Shown here: in pieces, positions 54,654 to 64,000 of the stretch
How positions within the stretch are numbered: the stretch's first letter is position 1
Layout of the letters: every line of letters begins with the position of its first letter
Source: Nevskiales bacterium
GTDB taxonomy: Bacteria > Pseudomonadota > Gammaproteobacteria > Steroidobacterales > GCA-2729495
DNA: 64,000 nt
Reading direction: 5' to 3'
NCBI GenBank assembly: GCA_011526045.1
Contig: WYBE01000075.1
Span: forward strand, 1 to 64,000
Made by a program: the position numbers and the translations under genes
The notes under the pieces: generated by a model
Databases searched by the model: none
What the model saw: the letters and a program-made list of their open reading frames with translations, nothing else
Told to the model about the DNA's origin: nothing

Positions 54654-54682
54654 TTGACACGGGCAACCCGTGCTGACATATT
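54654..54682 (+). promoter_or_regulatory. Promoter of the rubrerythrin gene with an inverted repeat in the spacer
   Basis: TTGACA (54654-54659) and CATATT (54677-54682) are 17 bases apart. The spacer contains the perfect inverted repeat CACGGG-CAA-CCCGTG (54658-54672), well placed for a repressor or redox-sensing regulator. Confidence 0.6.
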
Positions 54683-54740
54683 TTGGAATTAGTCTAACAA
54701 GCGTGCCGGATCAACCGGCGCGACCGTCGAGGAGAAGAAC

Positions 54741-55160
54741 GTGAAGCTGAAAGGCACCAAGACCGAAAAGAATCTCAAGGACGCGTTTGCAGGTGAATCA
54801 CAGGCTAATCGCCGCTACCTGTATTTCGCGGCCAAGGCCGATGTCGAGGGTTTCAACGACGTTGCCGCCGTGTTTCGTTCCACTGCCGAAGGCGAAACAG
54901 GGCACGCGCACGGACATCTCGAGTATCTCGAGGCGGTGGGTGACCCGGCAACCGGCCTGCCGATCGGTGCGACGGCGGCTAATCTCAAGGCGGCCATCGC
55001 CGGCGAGACTCACGAGTACACCGACATGTATCCCGGCATGGCGAAGGCCGCCCGGGACGAGGGTCTTGGAGAGATCGCCGACTGGTTCGAGACGCTCGCC
55101 AAGGCCGAGCGCTCCCATGCCAACCGTTTCCAGAAGGCGCTCGACACCCTCGGGCACTAA
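54741..55160 (+). CDS. Rubrerythrin without rubredoxin domain
   Basis: 139 residues. The four-helix diiron domain has Glu and EXXH ligands in [44 protein letters not shown] and [10 protein letters not shown]. The C-terminal rubredoxin-like FeS4 domain of classical rubrerythrins is missing, so an outside electron donor is needed. Rubrerythrins reduce hydrogen peroxide. GAGGAGAAGAAC precedes the ATG. It is followed by genes for an Fe-S electron-transfer protein and a DUF3501 protein, which together look like a peroxide-reduction set. Confidence 0.94.
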   Translation: MKLKGTKTEKNLKDAFAGESQANRRYLYFAAKADVEGFNDVAAVFRSTAEGETGHAHGHLEYLEAVGDPATGLPIGATAANLKAAIAGETHEYTDMYPGMAKAARDEGLGEIADWFETLAKAERSHANRFQKALDTLGH

Positions 55161-55245
55161 GCTGAATCGTGCGGTGGCGCCGGGCGGGTGAGCCAGCGCT
55201 GGCCACAGCGGCCCGCGTGATCGCCCGCATGCGCCCCGGGGACTG

Positions 55246-56598
55246 GTGTCAGGGGCGATGACAGACAGCAGGCATCGCGAAGGAAGTCTCGAGGCGCCAC
55301 GCCGGCATCCGCTGGCGTGGCGTTGCGACGAATTCTACGACGAGGCGCTCCTGATGAAGGAGCTCGAGCGCGTGTTCGACATCTGCCACGGGTGTCGGCG
55401 CTGTTTCAGTCTCTGCAACGCGTTTCCGACCCTGTTCGATGCCATCGACGCCAGCGAGACCGGCGAGCTGGATGGCGTGTCGCGCAAGGTGTTCTGGGAG
55501 GTGGTAGATCACTGCTACCTCTGCGACATCTGCTTCATGACCAAGTGTCCCTACGTGCCGCCGCATCCCTGGAATGTCGACTTCCCCCACCTGATGCTGC
55601 GCGCGAAAGCGAAGCGTTTTCGCGACCAGGGCGCACCACTGCGTGATCGGCTGCTCGCGGCCACCGATACGGTCGGGGCCATAGCGGGCATCCCGGTCGT
55701 CGCCGAAGTGGTCAACGCGGTGAACCGCACGGGGGCAGGGCGGGCGCTGCTCGAGCGCGTGCTCGGTGTCGCGCGTGATGCGCCGGTGCCCCGCTATCAC
55801 TCGCGCTCGGCCCGCAGCCGGATCGGAGCCGGACGTCCTGCGTCACAGCCGCACGACGCACAGGCGGGCGGTACCCGCGGCCGGGTCGTCCTGTTCACGA
55901 CTTGCTATGGCAATCGCAATCTGCCCGCGATGTGCGAGGACCTGGTGGCGGTGTTCGCGCACAACGCGATCGAAGTCCGGCTGGCCGCAACGGAACGCTG
56001 CTGTGGCATGCCGAAGCTCGAACTCGGCGACCTGGAGTCGGTGGACGAGGCGCGGTCGGTCAACGTGCCGGAACTCGCGCGCTGGGTCCGCGACGGCTGG
56101 GACATCGTCGCGCCGGTGCCATCCTGCACGCTGATGTTCAAGCAGGAGTTGCCGCTCATGTTCCCGGAGGATGCGGACGTGAGGCTGGTGGCCGATGCGT
56201 TCTACGATCCCTTCGAGTACCTCGCGCTGCGTCACAAGGCCGGCCGGCTGCGCACGGATTTTCGTACCAGCCTCGGCAGCGTGGCCTACCACGTGCCATG
56301 CCATCTGCGTGTGCAGAACATTGGCCTGAAAACCAAGGAGGTGCTGGAGCTGGTACCGGACACGAAAGTGCAGGCCATCGAACGCTGCTCCGGCCATGAC
56401 GGCACCTACGGGGTCAAGAGCCGGTTCCGTCAACCCTCGCTGAAAATAGCCGGGCCCGTGGTCACGCGGGTGCGCGATTCGGGTGCCACGCACCTCAGCA
56501 GCGATTGCCCGATGGCCGGCGCCCAGGTGGCCGGCGTGCTCGGGCAGGACAACTACCAGCACCCGCTGTCGCTCATGCGGCGTGCTTACGGCATCTGA
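55246..56598 (+). CDS. [4Fe-4S] and CCG-domain oxidoreductase, heterodisulfide-reductase-like
   Basis: Up to 450 residues from the GTG at 55246; the ATG at 55258 (MTDSRHREGSLEAP) is the alternative and fits homologues as I remember them. Two ferredoxin-type clusters are encoded (CHGCRRCFSLCNAFP and CYLCDICFMTKCPYVP). CCG-type cysteine motifs follow (TTCYGNRN, ERCCGMPKLE, YHVPCHLRVQNIG), as in GlpC and HdrD/B. It most likely passes electrons to the adjacent rubrerythrin. It is soluble, without membrane helices. Confidence 0.9.
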   Translation: MSGAMTDSRHREGSLEAPRRHPLAWRCDEFYDEALLMKELERVFDICHGCRRCFSLCNAFPTLFDAIDASETGELDGVSRKVFWEVVDHCYLCDICFMTKCPYVPPHPWNVDFPHLMLRAKAKRFRDQGAPLRDRLLAATDTVGAIAGIPVVAEVVNAVNRTGAGRALLERVLGVARDAPVPRYHSRSARSRIGAGRPASQPHDAQAGGTRGRVVLFTTCYGNRNLPAMCEDLVAVFAHNAIEVRLAATERCCGMPKLELGDLESVDEARSVNVPELARWVRDGWDIVAPVPSCTLMFKQELPLMFPEDADVRLVADAFYDPFEYLALRHKAGRLRTDFRTSLGSVAYHVPCHLRVQNIGLKTKEVLELVPDTKVQAIERCSGHDGTYGVKSRFRQPSLKIAGPVVTRVRDSGATHLSSDCPMAGAQVAGVLGQDNYQHPLSLMRRAYGI

Positions 56599-56622
56599 TC
56601 GCGTGATGGAGGACGACGGCCG

Positions 56623-57207
56623 ATGCATGCGTTGAGCCCCGACGATCTCTACAGCCTCGAGGAGTACGCGCGCCATCGCAACGAGATGCGGGCCCGGGTG
56701 ATGGAGCACAAGGCTCACCGGCGTCTGCACGTCGGCGCGCATCTCACGCTGTATTTCGAAGATCGGCTGACGATTCTCTACCAGGTCCAGGAGATGCTGC
56801 GGGCCGAGCGGATCTTCGAGCCCGACGGCATCCGCGGCGAGCTCGAGGCCTACAACCCCCTGATTCCGGACGGCCGTAACTGGAAGGCGACCCTGATGAT
56901 CGAGTATGCCGACCCGGCAGAGCGCGCCCGCGAGCTGCGCCGGCTGGTCGGCATCGAGCACCGGGTATGGATGCAGGTGGAGGGCCATGCGCCGGTGACC
57001 GCCATCGCCGACGAGGATCTCGAGCGCAGCAACGCTGATAAGACCTCGGCGGTGCATTTCCTGCGGTTCGAACTCGCGCCCGGGATGATCGCGGCGCTGA
57101 AAGGCGGCACGCCATTGCGCGCGGGCGTCGATCACCCGGAGTACAGCATCCGGCTGGATGCGGTGCCGGAGTTGTTGCGGGAGTCGCTGGTCGCGGACCT
57201 CGATTAG
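56623..57207 (+). CDS. DUF3501 family protein
   Basis: 194 residues: LSPDDLYSLEEYARHRNEMR, RRLHVGAHLTLYFEDRLTIL, YQVQEMLRAERIFE, and YNPLIPDGRNWKATLMIEY. This defines DUF3501, which in many genomes follows the rubrerythrin and Fe-S genes, as here (24 bases after the Fe-S gene). Function is unknown. The constant linkage suggests a role in peroxide defence or maturation of the diiron or Fe-S protein. Confidence 0.92.
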   Translation: MHALSPDDLYSLEEYARHRNEMRARVMEHKAHRRLHVGAHLTLYFEDRLTILYQVQEMLRAERIFEPDGIRGELEAYNPLIPDGRNWKATLMIEYADPAERARELRRLVGIEHRVWMQVEGHAPVTAIADEDLERSNADKTSAVHFLRFELAPGMIAALKGGTPLRAGVDHPEYSIRLDAVPELLRESLVADLD

Positions 57208-57420
57208 GCGCCGTTCCGCGCGGCGCCAGCCCGGCACGCTACGGGTGCCGGGCCGGGATTGCATAATCGCGCAGGCGCACTAACATGCACACCGGTTGTG
57301 CGCGTTCCATCGTTGCCTGGGCGGTTCCGGCCATCCGCGGTTCCGTCGTGTCGTGGCCAATGCCCGTCGGCAGGCGAGGGCGCAGCCCCATTCATCCCAG
57401 TGCCAGCCGGTCATGCACAC

Positions 57421-59313
57421 ATGAGCGCGAAGTACGACGCATCTGCGATCGAGGTCCTGAGCGGGCTGGATCCCGTCCGGCGCCGTCCCGGGATGTACAC
57501 CGACACCTCAAGGCCGAATCACCTCGCTCACGAAGTGATCGACAACAGTGTCGATGAGGCGTTGGCAGGCCACTGCAGCAAGATCGAGGTCACGCTGTGG
57601 CGTGACGGTTCCCTGCAGGTCGCCGACGACGGCCGTGGCATGCCGGTCGACGTACACCCGCAGGAAAAAATTCCAGGGGTGGAGCTGATTCTCACCCGCC
57701 TGCACTCAGGCGCGAAGTTTTCCGGCAAGAGCTATCGCTTTTCGGGTGGCCTGCACGGTGTCGGCGTTTCCGTGGTGAACGCCCTGTCGCGGAACCTCGA
57801 AGTGTGGGTGCGGCGCGACGGTTGCGAGTTCAACATGAGCTTTCGCGGCGGCAACCGTGCCAGCAAGCTCGAGTCCGTCGGCAAAGTCGGCCGCGGCAAT
57901 ACCGGCACCACGATCCGGTTCTGGCCTGATTCCAGGTATTTCGATACCGACAAATTCTCTGTGCCGCAGCTGCGGCACACCCTGCAGGCGAAGGCGGTCC
58001 TGTGCCCCGGCCTGAAGGTCAGGTTCGAGATCGAGCATCCGCAGCAGCTGCTGGAGTGGGAGTATCGCGGCGGGCTCGGCCAGTACCTGGCCGAATCGAT
58101 CGGTGACGCGGGCACACTTCCTGCGCAGCCCTTTACCGGCGAAGCGAAGGGCCAGCACGAGGAAGTGCAATGGGCGCTGGCGTGGGTGACCGGCGCAGCC
58201 ACGCCGCTTGCCGAATCCTATGTCAACCTCATTCCTACGCCCCAGGGAGGCACACATGTCAGTGGCCTGCGTGCCGGCCTGACGAACGCCTTGCGCGAGT
58301 ACTGCGAGTTCCGCAGCCTGCTGCCCCGCGGGGTCAGGCTCGCGCCGGAGGATGTCTGGGACGGCGTCGCCTTCGTGCTCTCCGTCAAACTCGAGGATCC
58401 GCAGTTCTCCGGCCAGACGAAAGAGCGCCTGTCGTCGCGGGAGTCCACGGCGTTCGTGTCGGGCATCGTCAAGGATGCCTTCGCGCTGTGGCTGAACCAG
58501 CATCCCGAGACCGGCGACCAGATTGCGCTGCGGGCGATCACCGCCGCGCAGAATCGGCTCAAGGCGGGCAAGGCAGTCGTTCGCAAGAAGGTGGTCTCCG
58601 GCCCGGCGCTGCCGGGCAAGCTCGCGGATTGCACGGGGGAGGACCCGCAGCGCTGCGAGCTGTTCCTGGTGGAGGGCGATTCGGCCGGAGGTTCGGCGAA
58701 ACAGGCTCGCGACCGGGAGTTCCAGGCGATCCTGCCCCTGCGCGGCAAGATCCTGAATGCCTGGGAAGTCGAACAGGCCGAACTGCTGGCCTCCCAGGAA
58801 GTGCACAACATCAGCCTCGCGATCGGTGTGGATCCCGGTGGTGAGGATCTGGCGGGTCTGCGCTATTTCAAGGTGTGCATTCTTGCCGACGCAGACTCCG
58901 ACGGTCAGCACATCGCGACACTGATCTGCGCGTTGTTCGTTCGGCATTTTCCGCGGCTGGTGCAGGCCGGGCACGTCTACGTGGCGATGCCGCCCCTGTA
59001 CCGGATCGACGTCGGCCGCGAAGTCTTCTACGCGCTGGACGATGCAGAACGGCAGGGCGTGCTCGACCGGGTCGAGGCGGAGGGGCTGAAGGGCAAGGTC
59101 TCGATTACCCGCTTCAAGGGGCTCGGCGAAATGAGCCCGGGACAGCTGCGGGAGACGACCATGGCGCCGGACACCCGGCGCCTGGTGCAGCTCACGGTCG
59201 ACGCTCATGAGCAAACCGAGCAGTTGCTCGACATGCTGCTCGCCAAGAAACGCGCCGCCGACCGGCGCAACTGGATCGAGACCAAGGGCAATCTGGCCCG
59301 CGTCCAGGTCTGA
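57421..59313 (+). CDS. parE: DNA topoisomerase IV subunit B
   Basis: 630 residues from the ATG at 57421 (MSAKYDASAIEVLSGLDPVR), the conserved ParE start; an ATG 54 codons upstream was rejected. GHKL ATPase motifs: EVIDNSVDEALAG, VADDGRGMPVDVHP and YRFSGGLHGVGVSVVNALS. The TOPRIM domain has LVEGDSAGGSAKQARDR and LADADSDGQHIATL. The 630-residue length and RRRPGMYTDTSRPNHLAHEV fit ParE rather than GyrB. parC follows 24 bases on. Confidence 0.96.
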   Translation: MSAKYDASAIEVLSGLDPVRRRPGMYTDTSRPNHLAHEVIDNSVDEALAGHCSKIEVTLWRDGSLQVADDGRGMPVDVHPQEKIPGVELILTRLHSGAKFSGKSYRFSGGLHGVGVSVVNALSRNLEVWVRRDGCEFNMSFRGGNRASKLESVGKVGRGNTGTTIRFWPDSRYFDTDKFSVPQLRHTLQAKAVLCPGLKVRFEIEHPQQLLEWEYRGGLGQYLAESIGDAGTLPAQPFTGEAKGQHEEVQWALAWVTGAATPLAESYVNLIPTPQGGTHVSGLRAGLTNALREYCEFRSLLPRGVRLAPEDVWDGVAFVLSVKLEDPQFSGQTKERLSSRESTAFVSGIVKDAFALWLNQHPETGDQIALRAITAAQNRLKAGKAVVRKKVVSGPALPGKLADCTGEDPQRCELFLVEGDSAGGSAKQARDREFQAILPLRGKILNAWEVEQAELLASQEVHNISLAIGVDPGGEDLAGLRYFKVCILADADSDGQHIATLICALFVRHFPRLVQAGHVYVAMPPLYRIDVGREVFYALDDAERQGVLDRVEAEGLKGKVSITRFKGLGEMSPGQLRETTMAPDTRRLVQLTVDAHEQTEQLLDMLLAKKRAADRRNWIETKGNLARVQV

Positions 59314-59337
59314 GGCCGGCGGTACAGGGCGAAATCC

Positions 59338-61608
59338 ATGGCGAAGCAGAATCAGCTGGACTTCGAGGGCATCGAGCAGTTGCCGCTGCGCGAGTATGCC
59401 GAACGCGCCTACCTGGACTACTCGATGTACGTCATTCTGGACCGGGCCCTGCCGCACCTGGCTGACGGCCTCAAGCCGGTCCAGCGTCGCATCATCTATG
59501 CGATGAGCGAACTCGGACTGGCGGCTGGCGCGAAGCACAAGAAGTCGGCGCGCACGGTCGGAGACGTGATCGGCAAGTTTCACCCGCACGGCGACGGCGC
59601 CTGTTACGAAGCCATGGTGCACATGGCGCAGGATTTCTCCTACCGCTACCCGATCATCGACGGCCAGGGCAACTGGGGCTCCGCGGACGACCCCCGGTCG
59701 TTTGCCGCCATGCGCTACACGGAGTCGCGGCTGCGACCCTACGCCGCCGTGCTGCTCGCTGAACTCGACCAGGGCACGGTGGCGTGGTTGCCGAACTTCG
59801 ACGGCACGTTGCGCGAGCCCGCACTCTTGCCAGCGCAACTGCCGAACCTGCTGCTGAACGGCGCAAGCGGCATCGCGGTGGGCATGTCGACCGACGTTCC
59901 GCCGCACAACCTGCGTGAGATCGCCGCCGGGCTCGTGAAGCTGATCGAGGAGCCCGACATCTCGCTGAAGCAGCTGACACGAATCATCCGCGGGCCGGAT
60001 TTCCCGACCGGCGGGGAAATCGTATCGACGCGCGAAGAGATCGTCGCCATCTACACGGCCGGGAGCGGCACGCTGCGCGTCCGCGCTACCTATTCCGTGG
60101 ACGATGCCACGATCATCATCGAGAGCCTGCCCTACCAGGTCTCGGGGGCGCGCGTCCTGGAGCAGATCGCCAATCAGATGCGGGCGAAAAAGCTGCCCAT
60201 GGTGGAGGATCTGCGGGACGAGTCCGACGAAGAAGAACCGACCCGCCTCGTCATCACGCTGCGCTCCGGCCGGGTAGACACCGAGGCGCTGATGCTGCAT
60301 CTGTTTGCAACCACGGATCTCGAGAAGACGCTCAGGGTCAACCTGAATGTCATCGGTACGGACGGCAAGCCGGCGGTACGGGACCTGCGCACGTTGCTCA
60401 AGGACTGGCTCGGCTTCCGCCTGGAAACCGTACGGCGGCGACTGCAGTTCCGGCTCGACCGGGTGGCCGAGCGGATCCACATCCTCGACGGGCTCCTGAT
60501 CGCCTACCTCAACATCGACGAGGTGATCCGCATCATCCGGCGCGAAGACGAGCCGAAGCCGGTGCTGATGAAGAAATTCAAGCTGACCGATGTCCAGGCG
60601 GAGGCCATTCTCAATTTGCGGTTGCGGCATCTCGCCAGGCTCGAGGAGATGAAGATCCGTGGCGAGCAGGAGGAGCTTGCGGCCGAGCGCGAGCGCCTGG
60701 AGAAGTTGCTGCGCAGCCCGGCGCGGCTGCGCACGCTGATCAGAGACGAGATCACCGCGCTGGCCGGAGAATTCGGCGATGAGCGGCGCAGCCGACTGGT
60801 GGAGCGCGCGGCAGCGCAGGCCATGGCCGAGGAGGACCTGGTCGCCTCCGAGCCGGTGACCGTGGTGCTCTCGCAGCGAGGCTGGGTCCGCGCGGCCAAG
60901 GGGCACGACATCGAACCAGGCTCGCTGAGCTTCAAGACCGGCGATGGTTACCTCTGTGCCGCGCGCGGGCGCAGCACGGAGCTTGCGGTCTTTCTGGACT
61001 CGACCGGCCGGGCCTACACGCTGGCTGCGCATTCGCTGCCATCGGCGCGTGGTCAGGGTGAGCCGCTGTCCGGGCGTCTGAATCCCCCGGACGGCGCTCA
61101 TTTTCGTGGCGTGATGCTCGGCGAAGCGCAGACGCCCTGGCTGGTGGCGAACACCGGCGGCTATGGATTCTTTGTGCGGCTGGGTGAGTTGCACACCCGC
61201 AACCGGGCGGGCAAAAGCGCCTTGCGACTCAAGCCCGGCTGGGACGTGGTCATTCCCGCCGCATGTCCCGCCCTGGGTTTCCCGGGCGAGGTGCGGGTGG
61301 CGGCCGTCAGTTCGGGCGGACACCTGCTCGTGTTTGCTGCGGCCGAACTCCCCGAACTACCCCGCGGCAAAGGCAACAGGATCCTCGGTATCCCGCCGGG
61401 CAAGCTCAAGGCAGGCGAGGAGCGCCTCGTCGCGGTGGCGGTGCTGGGATCTGGCGACGACCTCGTCGTGCGCAGCGGTCAGCGGCATATGACGATCCGG
61501 TCGGCCGATCTCGGGCACTACGCGGGCGAGCGCGGGCGGCGCGGGCTGGTGTTGCCACGCGGCTGGCGCAGCGTCGACGCGCTGGACGTCGTGCGTAACG
61601 CGGGATGA
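59338..61608 (+). CDS. parC: DNA topoisomerase IV subunit A
   Basis: 756 residues. The DNA-breaking tyrosine is Y127 ([11 protein letters not shown]). The quinolone-contact region reads [14 protein letters not shown]: the position equivalent to E. coli Ser80 is Gly87, while the Glu84 equivalent (E91) is kept. The C-terminal beta-pinwheel (about 500-750) lacks a canonical GyrA box. Together with ParE it decatenates daughter chromosomes. It is convergent with the fimV-like gene (7 bases between the stops). Confidence 0.96.
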   Translation: MAKQNQLDFEGIEQLPLREYAERAYLDYSMYVILDRALPHLADGLKPVQRRIIYAMSELGLAAGAKHKKSARTVGDVIGKFHPHGDGACYEAMVHMAQDFSYRYPIIDGQGNWGSADDPRSFAAMRYTESRLRPYAAVLLAELDQGTVAWLPNFDGTLREPALLPAQLPNLLLNGASGIAVGMSTDVPPHNLREIAAGLVKLIEEPDISLKQLTRIIRGPDFPTGGEIVSTREEIVAIYTAGSGTLRVRATYSVDDATIIIESLPYQVSGARVLEQIANQMRAKKLPMVEDLRDESDEEEPTRLVITLRSGRVDTEALMLHLFATTDLEKTLRVNLNVIGTDGKPAVRDLRTLLKDWLGFRLETVRRRLQFRLDRVAERIHILDGLLIAYLNIDEVIRIIRREDEPKPVLMKKFKLTDVQAEAILNLRLRHLARLEEMKIRGEQEELAAERERLEKLLRSPARLRTLIRDEITALAGEFGDERRSRLVERAAAQAMAEEDLVASEPVTVVLSQRGWVRAAKGHDIEPGSLSFKTGDGYLCAARGRSTELAVFLDSTGRAYTLAAHSLPSARGQGEPLSGRLNPPDGAHFRGVMLGEAQTPWLVANTGGYGFFVRLGELHTRNRAGKSALRLKPGWDVVIPAACPALGFPGEVRVAAVSSGGHLLVFAAAELPELPRGKGNRILGIPPGKLKAGEERLVAVAVLGSGDDLVVRSGQRHMTIRSADLGHYAGERGRRGLVLPRGWRSVDALDVVRNAG

Positions 61609-61615
61609 GCGCTCC

Positions 61616-63511
61616 TCAGCGTCGGGGCAACTGGTCGGTACCGGTGCGGACCAGCGTGTCTTCCTCGTCTGCATCGTCGAGGATCGACCCGAGCCTGGCG
61701 CGATCGACCACCTGGCTGGCGGTCAGGTCCTCCTCGTAGTCGCTCTCGAGCAGATCGAGCGCTTCCTTCAGCGTATTGGAAACCTGCTCGTCGTCGATCG
61801 CTTTCTGCGACATCGCGTGCAGATCGGTCTGTTCGACCGTATCGCCGCCTGAGCCGCGCAGCGACCCGGCCTGATCGGTCGGGGTCAGTGCCGTTTCGTC
61901 GAGGTCATTGAGCCAGCCGATGTCCTGGTCGACAGCCACATCACCGGCCGCGGCCGACAGGTCAAGGTCGAGGTCCGGTTCCCCGACGGCGAAACCCGCG
62001 GCGTCGGGCAGGGCCAGATCGGGCTCATCGCCGAACAGGCTCGTGAGATCATCTGGCGTGCCGGCACTGTCGAAATCCTGGGCCGGAGCGGCGTAGACCG
62101 CGGGCTGACGGTCGGTCGGCGCCGAGTCGGTCGAGCTCTCGTCGTCATGCTCGTGGCGCGGACCCTCTACCACGACCATCGTGGGCTCGGCCGGTTTGCC
62201 GAGGGCCGGAGGTGCTGCGACGGCAACCGCGGTGGCGGTCCCGGCACGCTCCGGCATGCTGTCCTGGGACGTTCGCCGGGCGCCCCGGAGTGCTTCGGCG
62301 AGGCGTTCGCGCAGCAGTACGAGGCTGGCTGCGGCGCCAATGAGCACACCGACCACGGCCGCCAGCCATGCCGGCGCACCTTCGCTCACGCGGCGCTCGA
62401 CGGTAACGGCCGGCACCGCGACCGGTTCGGCCGCGGCAACGTCTTGCGGAGGCTGCTCGTCCTGGAACACCGCTTCAGGCACAGGAGCGGTTTGCGGTGG
62501 CTCGACGAGGGGCAGTGGTGGCGCCGTACTGCTGAGGTCAGTCGGGGTCGCGGCCGTTACCGCTTCGGTCCCGGCCGGGGCCTGCGCTGCTGCGCCCACC
62601 ACGGCGCGCGTGTCGTCTGGCTGCGGTGATCCAGTGACCGTAGCGACCTCGGCCGGTGCGTCGGAGCTGCCGGCGGCCAGCGGAGCGGGCAGCACGATGA
62701 CGGCGCCGCTTCGGATCAGGTCCGGATTGGCCCGTATGAAGGCATCGGGGTTTGCAGCAAAAATCGCATCGGCGATTTCCCAGATGCTGCGCCCCCCACG
62801 ATCGGTGGTCCGTGCCGCGATGGTGGACAGCGTGTCGCCTGCCTGCACGCGATAGCTGGTTCCGGAGGGCAGCGGGCTGCGATCAGTCGCTGGCCCCTGC
62901 GACGGCGCCGCACCGGCCGCCGGCTGTGGCGTGACCGGGGTCGGCGCCGGCCACTGCGTATTGCCAGCCGCATTCGCGGCAGCGCCCATCATGGCAGGAG
63001 TTGCGGCGGCCGCCGGCCGCGTTCCGGGCAGATCGAGCATCAGCACATACTGGCGCACCATCTGCGTGCTTCCCGGGCAACGAAGCTCCAGGCGCAGTTC
63101 GTACATGGGTTCGTAGAGCGGGCGAGCAGTGCTGACGTGCAAGTCGTAACGGCCTGCAGCACTCACCTGCGGCACGCTGACGATTGCGTGGGGTACGGCG
63201 CTGAGTTCTCCCGCGGAGGGCGTGACGGCACTGACACAGCCCGCGACCATGATCTCGCCGGCGCTGAGTTCCACCGGAACTCTCGCGCTCAGCGGTTGGC
63301 CGAGCGGCGAGTCCACCAGGATATCGCCCAGGGTCAATGCCTGCGCGGGGCCGAGCGCCGCAACGGCGGCGCCGGTGCATACCAGCTTGCCGAGCGTGAG
63401 GCGCCGGACCGAGAGTTCGGGCGTGGCGCCAGCGATGACCGTGAACTCCCGCCGTGCCTTTCCGTTTGGTGTTTTCCGGCTTGTACCCAGCCGGCGATCG
63501 CCGCGGCCCAT
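61616..63511 (-). CDS. FimV/HubP-like polar protein, short form
   Basis: 631 residues. The N-terminal FimV domain (ALTLGDILVDSPLGQPLSAR, RVPVELSAGEIMVAGC) is followed by a LysM-type segment (SYRVQAGDTLSTIAART; IWEIADAIFAANPDAFIRAN; PDLIRSGAVIVLP). Then come a Pro/Ala linker, one membrane helix (WLAAVVGVLIGAAASLVLLR) and an acidic cytoplasmic region (EPDLALPDAAGFAVGEPDLD). The C-terminal TPR-like FimV domain is short or missing. FimV/HubP proteins organise the cell pole, type IV pili and motility. A Tat-like twin Arg is not evident; the first 35 residues are an odd basic leader. Confidence 0.88.
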   Translation of the reverse strand: MGRGDRRLGTSRKTPNGKARREFTVIAGATPELSVRRLTLGKLVCTGAAVAALGPAQALTLGDILVDSPLGQPLSARVPVELSAGEIMVAGCVSAVTPSAGELSAVPHAIVSVPQVSAAGRYDLHVSTARPLYEPMYELRLELRCPGSTQMVRQYVLMLDLPGTRPAAAATPAMMGAAANAAGNTQWPAPTPVTPQPAAGAAPSQGPATDRSPLPSGTSYRVQAGDTLSTIAARTTDRGGRSIWEIADAIFAANPDAFIRANPDLIRSGAVIVLPAPLAAGSSDAPAEVATVTGSPQPDDTRAVVGAAAQAPAGTEAVTAATPTDLSSTAPPLPLVEPPQTAPVPEAVFQDEQPPQDVAAAEPVAVPAVTVERRVSEGAPAWLAAVVGVLIGAAASLVLLRERLAEALRGARRTSQDSMPERAGTATAVAVAAPPALGKPAEPTMVVVEGPRHEHDDESSTDSAPTDRQPAVYAAPAQDFDSAGTPDDLTSLFGDEPDLALPDAAGFAVGEPDLDLDLSAAAGDVAVDQDIGWLNDLDETALTPTDQAGSLRGSGGDTVEQTDLHAMSQKAIDDEQVSNTLKEALDLLESDYEEDLTASQVVDRARLGSILDDADEEDTLVRTGTDQLPRR

Positions 63512-63689
63512 AGCTCTATGCTCCGAATTCGTCAGTGCCAGATGTGCTGATACGGTTTCCCGCCGCGAAGGAAATCATTTGTCAATAAGTCCGTAAACGA
63601 TTCGCGTCTCGTTTCGGCCGCATTGCTGCCAGCAACGTGGCTGCATTCGGTGAACTGTGAACAACGTCACGCCTGCCGTGTCTTGTGCC

Positions 63690-64000
63690 TCACCCCGTAG
63701 CGCGGTTTTCCAGCGGTTGCGCGCTTTCCAGGACGACGCCCTGCGTCTGCACGAAGTTGCCCTGGAAGTAGGATACGCCGAGCTGCCAGAGCACGGCCAT
63801 GGTCTTGGCATCCTCCACGCGCTCGGCGATGGAGCGGATCTTGAGCTTGTGTGCAACCTGCACCAGGCCGGCAACTTTCCGCTGCTGATCGCTGTCGCTA
63901 TGCAGCCCCTGCATCAGGCTGCCGTCGATTTTCATGAACTGCATCGGGATGTGGTGCAACAGCTGGGTGGAGTCGCGCCCGGTGCCGAGATGATCGACCG
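63690..64000 (-). CDS. EAL-domain cyclic-di-GMP phosphodiesterase, C-terminal part (cut by window)
   Basis: The 3' part of a gene continuing past base 64000. It encodes VDHLGTGRDSTQLLHHIP, then MQFMKIDGSLMQGLHSD, AHKLKIRSIAERVEDAKTMA and LWQLGVSYFQGNFVQTQG. This is the last part of an EAL domain; homologues read DDFGTG, KID and IAEGVE/V-D, FQG. The DDFGTG-like loop reads VDHLGTG (second Asp replaced by His) and IAERVED replaces the usual AEGVE, so activity may be altered. The N-terminal sensor or GGDEF part is outside the window. Confidence 0.9.
   Translation of the reverse strand, partial: VDHLGTGRDSTQLLHHIPMQFMKIDGSLMQGLHSDSDQQRKVAGLVQVAHKLKIRSIAERVEDAKTMAVLWQLGVSYFQGNFVQTQGVVLESAQPLENRATG

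Overview
The window is a GC-rich (roughly 65%) bacterial chromosome segment. The housekeeping genes (purL, ettA, glyA-nrdR-ribD-ribE-ribBA-ribH-nusB-thiL-pgpA, parE-parC, a fimV-like gene, a DUF1820 gene, feoAB) are gammaproteobacterial in content and order. VPLPA-type C-terminal sorting signals, a Rieske oxygenase and a ferritin-like diiron protein fit an environmental gammaproteobacterium. I cannot name a genus. All family names come from reading the sequence; no database was searched.

The window has two halves. The left half (1 to about 34.6 kb) is a mosaic of accessory genes with transposase scraps and broken genes. In order it holds: an IS3 end (1-109) and a truncated gene; a nuclease-like plus DNA-glycosylase-like pair (317-1864); a VIT/VWA protein with a MerR regulator (1957-4733); a Phd/VapC-type toxin-antitoxin pair (4931-5661); an IS30-like remnant; a CBS protein; an AraC regulator divergent from a DsrE-like and a diiron protein; four VPLPA-CTERM exported proteins (9412, 13771, 14476, 27947); two tandem DUF1254 lipoproteins; fragments of purC and of a TonB receptor; a beta carbonic anhydrase; a kdp potassium-pump operon with its sensor and regulator; a tautomerase; two coupled 2OG-Fe(II) oxygenases; a Rieske oxygenase; a DUF4242 protein; tadA; mltF; tRNA-Ser(CGA); and a HigBA-type pair.

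The right half (34.7-64 kb) is dense core genome. It holds feoA-feoB plus a small Cys-rich Feo protein, an orphan tagH, DUF1820, purL, a zinc-ribbon protein, ettA, the riboflavin/thiamine/phospholipid operon ending in a Ser/Thr kinase with a cyclic-nucleotide-binding-like domain, xseB, a rubrerythrin / Fe-S protein / DUF3501 cluster, parE-parC, a fimV-like gene and the 3' part of an EAL-domain gene cut by the window edge.

The best candidate for an undescribed system is the two-gene operon at 317-1864. One product carries a D-(x16)-ExK pattern like PD-(D/E)XK nucleases. The other carries a helix-hairpin-helix with the Lys and Asp expected of a bifunctional 8-oxoguanine-type DNA glycosylase. 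Other points worth attention: the kdp order F-smORF-A-C-B-D-E with a 27-residue membrane ORF; a recently homogenised block between the DUF1254 paralogues; a HigB toxin whose apparent start codon is CTG; and RibBA lacking the zinc cysteines of GTP cyclohydrolase II.
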